The position numbers and the translations under genes were made by a program. From the NCBI RefSeq assembly GCF_015082335.1, contig NZ_BLRL01000023.1, positions 1 through 35,865 on the forward strand: DNA of 35,865 nt, read 5' to 3'. The DNA is from Moritella sp. F3. Lineage in GTDB: Bacteria > Pseudomonadota > Gammaproteobacteria > Enterobacterales > Moritellaceae. Shown here one piece after another: positions 32,084 through 35,865 of this stretch (positions are counted from its first letter, which is position 1; the number at the start of each line of letters is the position of its first letter). The notes beneath the pieces were generated by a model that saw nothing but the letters and a program-made list of their open reading frames with translations, had not been told where the DNA came from and searched no databases.

Positions 32084-33484
32084 ATGGCTTCATTAATCTT
32101 TCATGGCAACCCAGGTTCTTATAAAACATCGACCGCACTGTGGTTTGAAATGCTGCCAGCGTTGCGGGCTGGTCGTTGTGTGGTGACTAATATCGAGGGG
32201 CTCTTTGGTTTAAATACCATTGAAAAGGCAGTCGGGGAAAAGTTTCCTAAATCAGCGCAGTTGTGGCGTATATCCACATTAAACCAAGCGGGCGTTGATG
32301 TGCTTGCTCGGTGGTTTCATTGGCTACCAGCAGGCGCATTACTGCTGATTGATGAAGTGCAAAACCTTTACAGCGATAAAGATAGAACCGAATTAAAAGA
32401 GTTTAACGTCAGCCTCGATGGTGAACCTAACACGGTCGATATTATTAAGGCCGTTGCATTTCTGCCAGTGCCATTGTGTGACTATGCGATAAGCGTCATT
32501 AGTGAAATTAAACCTGATGGTTATACCGATGATCTCGGGTTAACTGAAACCGATGATAACGGCCATATACGTTATCCCCGTAATATTAAAGATGCGTTAA
32601 TGCGCCATCGTAAATTTAACTGGGATATTTTGGTGTGCACGCCTGATATTACCAAGGTGCATAATCTCATTCGTTCGGTAGCGGAGCAGGCCGTTAGTCA
32701 CAAGTCTTTTGATTTTGCACCAATGCCATATTTCCAAAGACGCCCACGAACTCACGAACATAACCCACTTGAACGCGGTTTATCGCCGAAGAAAGGTGAA
32801 CAAGTTAAAAGAAGGAAGATCCCACTTGATGTATTCAAACTATACAAATCAACGCAAACAGGTAAAAACAACAAAAACGGCAAAGGTAGCAGCCCATTTC
32901 AAAGCCCTAAGTTCGTTATTGCTGTGGTGTGTCTATTATCCATTTTGGCTTATTTCATATGGTTTGCGGTTGGCCGTGACGGTAATTCACCGAGTACCGG
33001 TACTCAACAAAGCAGTGAACAAGTTCATTCAGTTGATGACATTTCTACTAGCGAAAACACGGTGGTTACTGGGTCGGATACTGATTCTATTGATAGTGAT
33101 GATAGCAATGCGGTTATTGATGAAACTGTTGATGTTGAACCTGAGCCTTTAATCGGTTTTGATTTCTACGTCACTGGGTTTACCAAGCAAGTGAAATACA
33201 GCCGTGTAGGACAACAACTCACGCCCGAAGATTTCTTATATCTGATTTATTTCGATGTGTATAAAGACGGTCAATTGATGTTTAAGACCACCAATACAGA
33301 TTTAAACGACTTAGGTTATACAACGAAAACATTAACGGAATGTGTTTATAAACTCAGTTATCAAAAGGCTTCACGGATAGTAACGTGTAAGGAAGATGAT
33401 AAAGCAGATGATGTTGAAGAAGATAGGGATGATTTTACATTGGATGAATCGCTACTGGCGTCTGCTCCCAGTAGCTTCTTGTGA
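32084..33484 (+). CDS. zot: Zot/pI virion assembly ATPase
   Basis: The 466-residue inner-membrane protein drives filamentous phage extrusion. The N-terminal Zot domain has Walker A GNPGSYKTS (residues 6-14) and Walker B ALLLIDEVQNL at about 86-96. A membrane segment at about 275-295 (FVIAVVCLLSILAYFIWFAVG) divides the cytoplasmic ATPase from an acidic, Ser/Asp-rich linker and a periplasmic C-terminal domain (DFYVTGFTKQVKYSRVGQQL). A hairpin GCTACTGG/CCAGTAGC (33451-33475) overlaps its end. The last 30 bases and about 20 beyond are repeated at 35169. No pIV secretin gene is seen, so a host secretin is presumably used. Confidence 0.92.
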   Translation: MASLIFHGNPGSYKTSTALWFEMLPALRAGRCVVTNIEGLFGLNTIEKAVGEKFPKSAQLWRISTLNQAGVDVLARWFHWLPAGALLLIDEVQNLYSDKDRTELKEFNVSLDGEPNTVDIIKAVAFLPVPLCDYAISVISEIKPDGYTDDLGLTETDDNGHIRYPRNIKDALMRHRKFNWDILVCTPDITKVHNLIRSVAEQAVSHKSFDFAPMPYFQRRPRTHEHNPLERGLSPKKGEQVKRRKIPLDVFKLYKSTQTGKNNKNGKGSSPFQSPKFVIAVVCLLSILAYFIWFAVGRDGNSPSTGTQQSSEQVHSVDDISTSENTVVTGSDTDSIDSDDSNAVIDETVDVEPEPLIGFDFYVTGFTKQVKYSRVGQQLTPEDFLYLIYFDVYKDGQLMFKTTNTDLNDLGYTTKTLTECVYKLSYQKASRIVTCKEDDKADDVEEDRDDFTLDESLLASAPSSFL

Positions 33485-33561
33485 TTTTGAGTAAAGCTGA
33501 TACGGTGAAATTACAGATCCAATTAAACTCTAAATGTAGAATGTAATTGGTATTATTTTAT

Positions 33562-34248
33562 TCAGGATTTTTTAAATCCAACATAGTTACCAATAGAGTT
33601 GATAGCAGCGATTGAGTATAATTGCGCATGGATCAAAAGAATATCTCTTACATTCTTAGTATCAGCACTTTCTTTGAAGTTAACTAGAAATGAACTTGGG
33701 TGAACAAGTTTTGAATATAGCTTATACATTCCATCATGCTCAGCCCGCAGCCCTACATTGTCCACAAGATTTCCTGTTGGCATCGGTTGTTTTACTTCTG
33801 GTAGTTCGTATTTATCTCTTGTGATTTTTAAGTGTTCTATACGATCGTTCAGAGCTTTAGTATTATGTTCATTACTATCAGAGTGACCTAGAGTGAGTAT
33901 GCCCTCTAATATTTGAATATTGTCTGTTATTGCTTCAGAACTCCATTTTTTAACTTGTTCTGAGTTACTTATAATAGTTTTAATACGGACTAGTAATTCA
34001 TACAAACTTCTTGTACCTAAAGCTATAACAGATATGTTTTTGTGTATGTTAGTTCCACATATTTCTATGAACTCTGATTGGGCTATAAGCAAGTTAACGA
34101 GTACTACGTCAACTTCATCACCTGAATTATTTTGTATAATAAAATTGTGAAGTTCTACGGTTTCTAATTGAAGTTCTCTTAACTTTTTCTCAATATCTTC
34201 AAGCGTACCATTTTGGACAATGTCTGATAATTTTTTTTCATTTACCAT
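33562..34248 (-). CDS. Helical cargo protein, possibly DUF5677/HEPN-like
   Basis: The 228-residue protein is almost all helical, with charged N-terminal helices (about 1-35), a central region (ALGTRSLYELLVRIKTIIS) and a C-terminal YSKLVHPSSFLVNF followed by another helix. The LYELL ... YSKLVHPSS pattern recalls DUF5677 and some HEPN-like proteins, but I am unsure. AGGG precedes the ATG. Second gene of a two-gene minus-strand unit inserted after zot; such prophage cargo often gives superinfection exclusion or defence. Base composition is more AT-rich than the phage core. Confidence 0.65.
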   Translation of the reverse strand: MVNEKKLSDIVQNGTLEDIEKKLRELQLETVELHNFIIQNNSGDEVDVVLVNLLIAQSEFIEICGTNIHKNISVIALGTRSLYELLVRIKTIISNSEQVKKWSSEAITDNIQILEGILTLGHSDSNEHNTKALNDRIEHLKITRDKYELPEVKQPMPTGNLVDNVGLRAEHDGMYKLYSKLVHPSSFLVNFKESADTKNVRDILLIHAQLYSIAAINSIGNYVGFKKS

Positions 34249-34283
34249 GTAAGACCCTATAATTCTGAATGTGATGAATGCGA

Positions 34284-35027
34284 CTAAATATTATTATTAA
34301 AAGCAAATAAGGTACTATCGTCAAATTTATTTAAACGCTTTACTTTGAATGCAGAGCGTGAAAAAAGAGTAAGGTTTTTATAGTCAAAACTAAAACCATT
34401 TATGTCATCACAAGTGGAATAACACTGTACTGTGAGTAAATAAGCGGAAACATCAGTGTATGAACTATTTTTCGCATGATACAGAGTCTTTATATTGACT
34501 GGTAAATTAGCATTAAAAATGCCTAGGACTCCTTCTTTAGGCTGTATTTTTTTAGAGAGATACTGCTTTAATTTTAACTCTAGGCTGAGTATGCCGATAA
34601 TACTTCCATCACTGTCAATCTTAAATGGTGAATTAGAAATAAGATTAGGAAAATATAGCTCTCCGTTAGCTAAATTGTGTGTACTATCTAGTGGCTTGAA
34701 TTTTAACTCTTTACTCTCAAAATTTCGTAAAAGAACCATCTGTCTATCTTCTTTGAAGCTCTTCTCAGATAGTTTATAAGATCTATGTGCAACGAAGCTA
34801 GAAAGAATAGAAATAAAAAGTGCAAATATAGCTACAATTACACTCGAAATTGCTATCTCATTAGTGCTCATATTTGATATGTTTGAAAGAAACGAATCTG
34901 AATTCGAACCAGACGTCATATGTTTGATTAAATCACTCAAAATATTAACCTTCTCATTAAATTTTATGTTTGCATAAAGTACCAACGGATTATACTTTTT
35001 CGTAATGTAAAAAAACACTTTTTTCAA
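34284..35027 (-). CDS. Membrane cargo protein of unknown function
   Basis: The longest frame (247 residues, TTG start) holds one clear membrane segment at about residues 57-79 (IAISSVIVAIFALFISILSSF), a short charged stretch, and a C-terminal domain of about 150 residues rich in predicted strands. The start is uncertain: ATG codons at 34919 and 34871 are alternatives, none with a convincing ribosome site. It lies 35 bp upstream of the helical protein gene, so the two are probably co-transcribed. No family recognised. Membrane protein plus soluble partner is a common two-gene exclusion or defence design. Confidence 0.6.
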   Translation of the reverse strand: MKKVFFYITKKYNPLVLYANIKFNEKVNILSDLIKHMTSGSNSDSFLSNISNMSTNEIAISSVIVAIFALFISILSSFVAHRSYKLSEKSFKEDRQMVLLRNFESKELKFKPLDSTHNLANGELYFPNLISNSPFKIDSDGSIIGILSLELKLKQYLSKKIQPKEGVLGIFNANLPVNIKTLYHAKNSSYTDVSAYLLTVQCYSTCDDINGFSFDYKNLTLFSRSAFKVKRLNKFDDSTLFAFNNNI

Positions 35028-35168
35028 TGTAAGATTATAATTTTAATACAAAATAAAATATTTGGTCATAAGATATACAAAACTAAGTAACCGATTCACT
35101 ATTCATTCTTGGCATACAACTGACAAGTTTAATCTTACTTAATCCAATTTTATAATGAACGGATAATG

Positions 35169-35217
35169 ACTGACGTCAGCTCCCACTAGCTTATTGTGAT
35201 TTGAGGACGAAGGCTGA
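35169..35217 (+). pseudogene. Remnant of zot 3' end
   Basis: About 49 bp align with 33454-33500: GTCAGCTCCCACTAGCTTAT then TGTGATTTGAGG against the true zot tail and the following bases, including the same stop codon. It would encode SAPTSLL before the stop. It shows that the cargo pair was inserted at, or replaced material next to, the zot end. Confidence 0.65.
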
Positions 35218-35231
35218 GTAACGAAAACACG

Positions 35232-35261
35232 ATAAGCTAGAGGTTTAGGCCTCTAGCTTAT
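35232..35261 (+). terminator. Inverted repeat, probable end-of-phage terminator
   Basis: ATAAGCTAGAGG pairs perfectly with CCTCTAGCTTAT around a six-base loop, followed by ATTTAT. It probably ended the structural operon before the cargo arrived. The rest of 35028-35584 holds three GATCAA motifs (35315, 35336, 35353) and no gene; the phage origin or att region may lie here. Confidence 0.6.
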
Positions 35262-35542
35262 ATTTATAATGAAATTAGGGTCTTAAAATTGATGTTCGGG
35301 AATCAGATGGGGTGGATCAAATTTGGATTTTGATTGATCAAATAGTGGTTGTGATCAATGGGGTAATAGTGGGGGATTTAGTAGTTTTGTAACCAATCTG
35401 AACTTGTTCAGGTACAAGCCATTGCACGATATTGGAGTGAATATCAGGTCTAATCTGGCGGAACTCGCGGAGCGATCCCTCTATTTATTGCAAAAAAACC
35501 AACATGCGGCACTGTTAAACCTGCTTTTGGCCTAGAGTATGC

Positions 35543-35566
35543 GTCCATGGTTTGTAAGGCATGGAC
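35543..35566. terminator. Inverted repeat beside lipoprotein copy
   Basis: GTCCATG pairs with CATGGAC around a ten-base loop, 18 bp beyond the stop of the minus-strand lipoprotein gene. No matching structure lies at this place by the left copy. Weak evidence for a terminator. Confidence 0.35.
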
Positions 35567-35584
35567 TCATTTTACGCACTTAAC

Positions 35585-35865
35585 CTACATCCAATAAGTA
35601 CGCTGCTCCGGCATAAAGTCGCTAGTGTCTGACATGTTTTTTATTTCACCACTTTGCTCTTCTGTCTTAGGCTCTTCTAATTTCTCGCCCTTTCCATCAA
35701 CAACATCGCTTGTATCTATTTGTGGCTTATCCAAGTCATCAACACTAATTGGTTGATCTTCTGTAGCATCTTCAACGCTGGCAGGGGCAAAAGATTGGAT
35801 ATTACTTCTTGGCTGGTTAATCGGTAGGTTGCTGTTGGTGCTACAACCTTGATTCAATAAACAAA
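35585..35865 (-). CDS. Small lipoprotein, right copy (partial)
   Basis: Near-identical to the lipoprotein at 13661: same lipobox (NQGCSTNS), same acidic chain and same C-terminal MPEQRTYWM, with few changes (FAPA for FTPA, DGKGEKLEEP for DEKGEKLEKP). The start lies beyond the window edge. Similarity begins abruptly at TTAACCTACATCCA, just past the stop codon, so the repeat border coincides with the gene end. Confidence 0.8.
   Translation of the reverse strand, partial: CLLNQGCSTNSNLPINQPRSNIQSFAPASVEDATEDQPISVDDLDKPQIDTSDVVDGKGEKLEEPKTEEQSGEIKNMSDTSDFMPEQRTYWM

Noticed and set aside
1..35865. CRISPR array or rRNA operon, or a complete tRNA gene
   Set aside because: No regularly spaced direct repeats, no rRNA-like blocks, and no complete cloverleaf were seen; only the RNA 3' end at 14337 is supported.

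Overview
The window looks like a chromosome segment of a marine gammaproteobacterium. Its low GC, an OmpK-type porin, Vibrio-like porins and an E. coli-order ribose operon suggest a Moritella, Psychromonas or Photobacterium-type organism. The genus is an inference from protein resemblance and was not tested by search.

Positions 1-13.6 kb are ordinary core genome. They hold ompK, a DUF1097 membrane protein, a complete ribose operon rbsD-rbsA-rbsC-rbsB-rbsK followed by rbsR, an FAD monooxygenase, and two paralogous outer-membrane porins around a small exported protein. The rbs promoter is overlapped by a 32-bp perfect palindrome, which is the likely RbsR operator. It would shut off ribose import (RbsABC), ribose isomer conversion (RbsD) and ribose phosphorylation (RbsK) when no ribose is present.

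Positions 13.6-24 kb are an accessory island. Its left edge is marked by two small lipoprotein genes, an intrinsic terminator, and the 3' end of what looks like a tmRNA (ssrA) gene on the minus strand, a common integration target. A related end with about 110 bp of shared flank recurs at 16.46 kb, suggesting stacked insertions. From 15.4 to 21.4 kb, small gene units alternate with 28-bp sequences resembling chromosomal dif (XerC/XerD) sites. The units carry an unknown membrane protein plus a proline-rich peptide, another membrane protein, a TIR-domain protein, an HTH regulator, a class A beta-lactamase of the CARB type (next to an IS6-family transposase remnant) and a Qnr-family pentapeptide protein. 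This resembles the pdif (Xer-dif) modules known from Acinetobacter plasmids, here apparently in a chromosomal setting, and is the most interesting feature of the window. A PLD-like protein, a NERD nuclease and a DUF2971 protein follow and may be a defence cluster.

Positions 24.0-35.6 kb are a filamentous phage (inovirus) prophage. It has a tyrosine integrase, a CI-like repressor, small HTH proteins, a P2-A-like HUH replication protein, a likely ssDNA-binding protein, the major coat protein, a terminator, a pIII-like adhesin with calcium-binding-type repeats, a pVI-like protein and a Zot/pI assembly ATPase. A two-gene cargo unit on the opposite strand sits after zot, and a degenerate copy of the zot 3' end lies beyond it, which marks the insertion. 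The window ends inside a second copy of the lipoprotein gene seen at 13.66 kb, so a near-identical direct repeat flanks the whole 21.6-kb accessory region.
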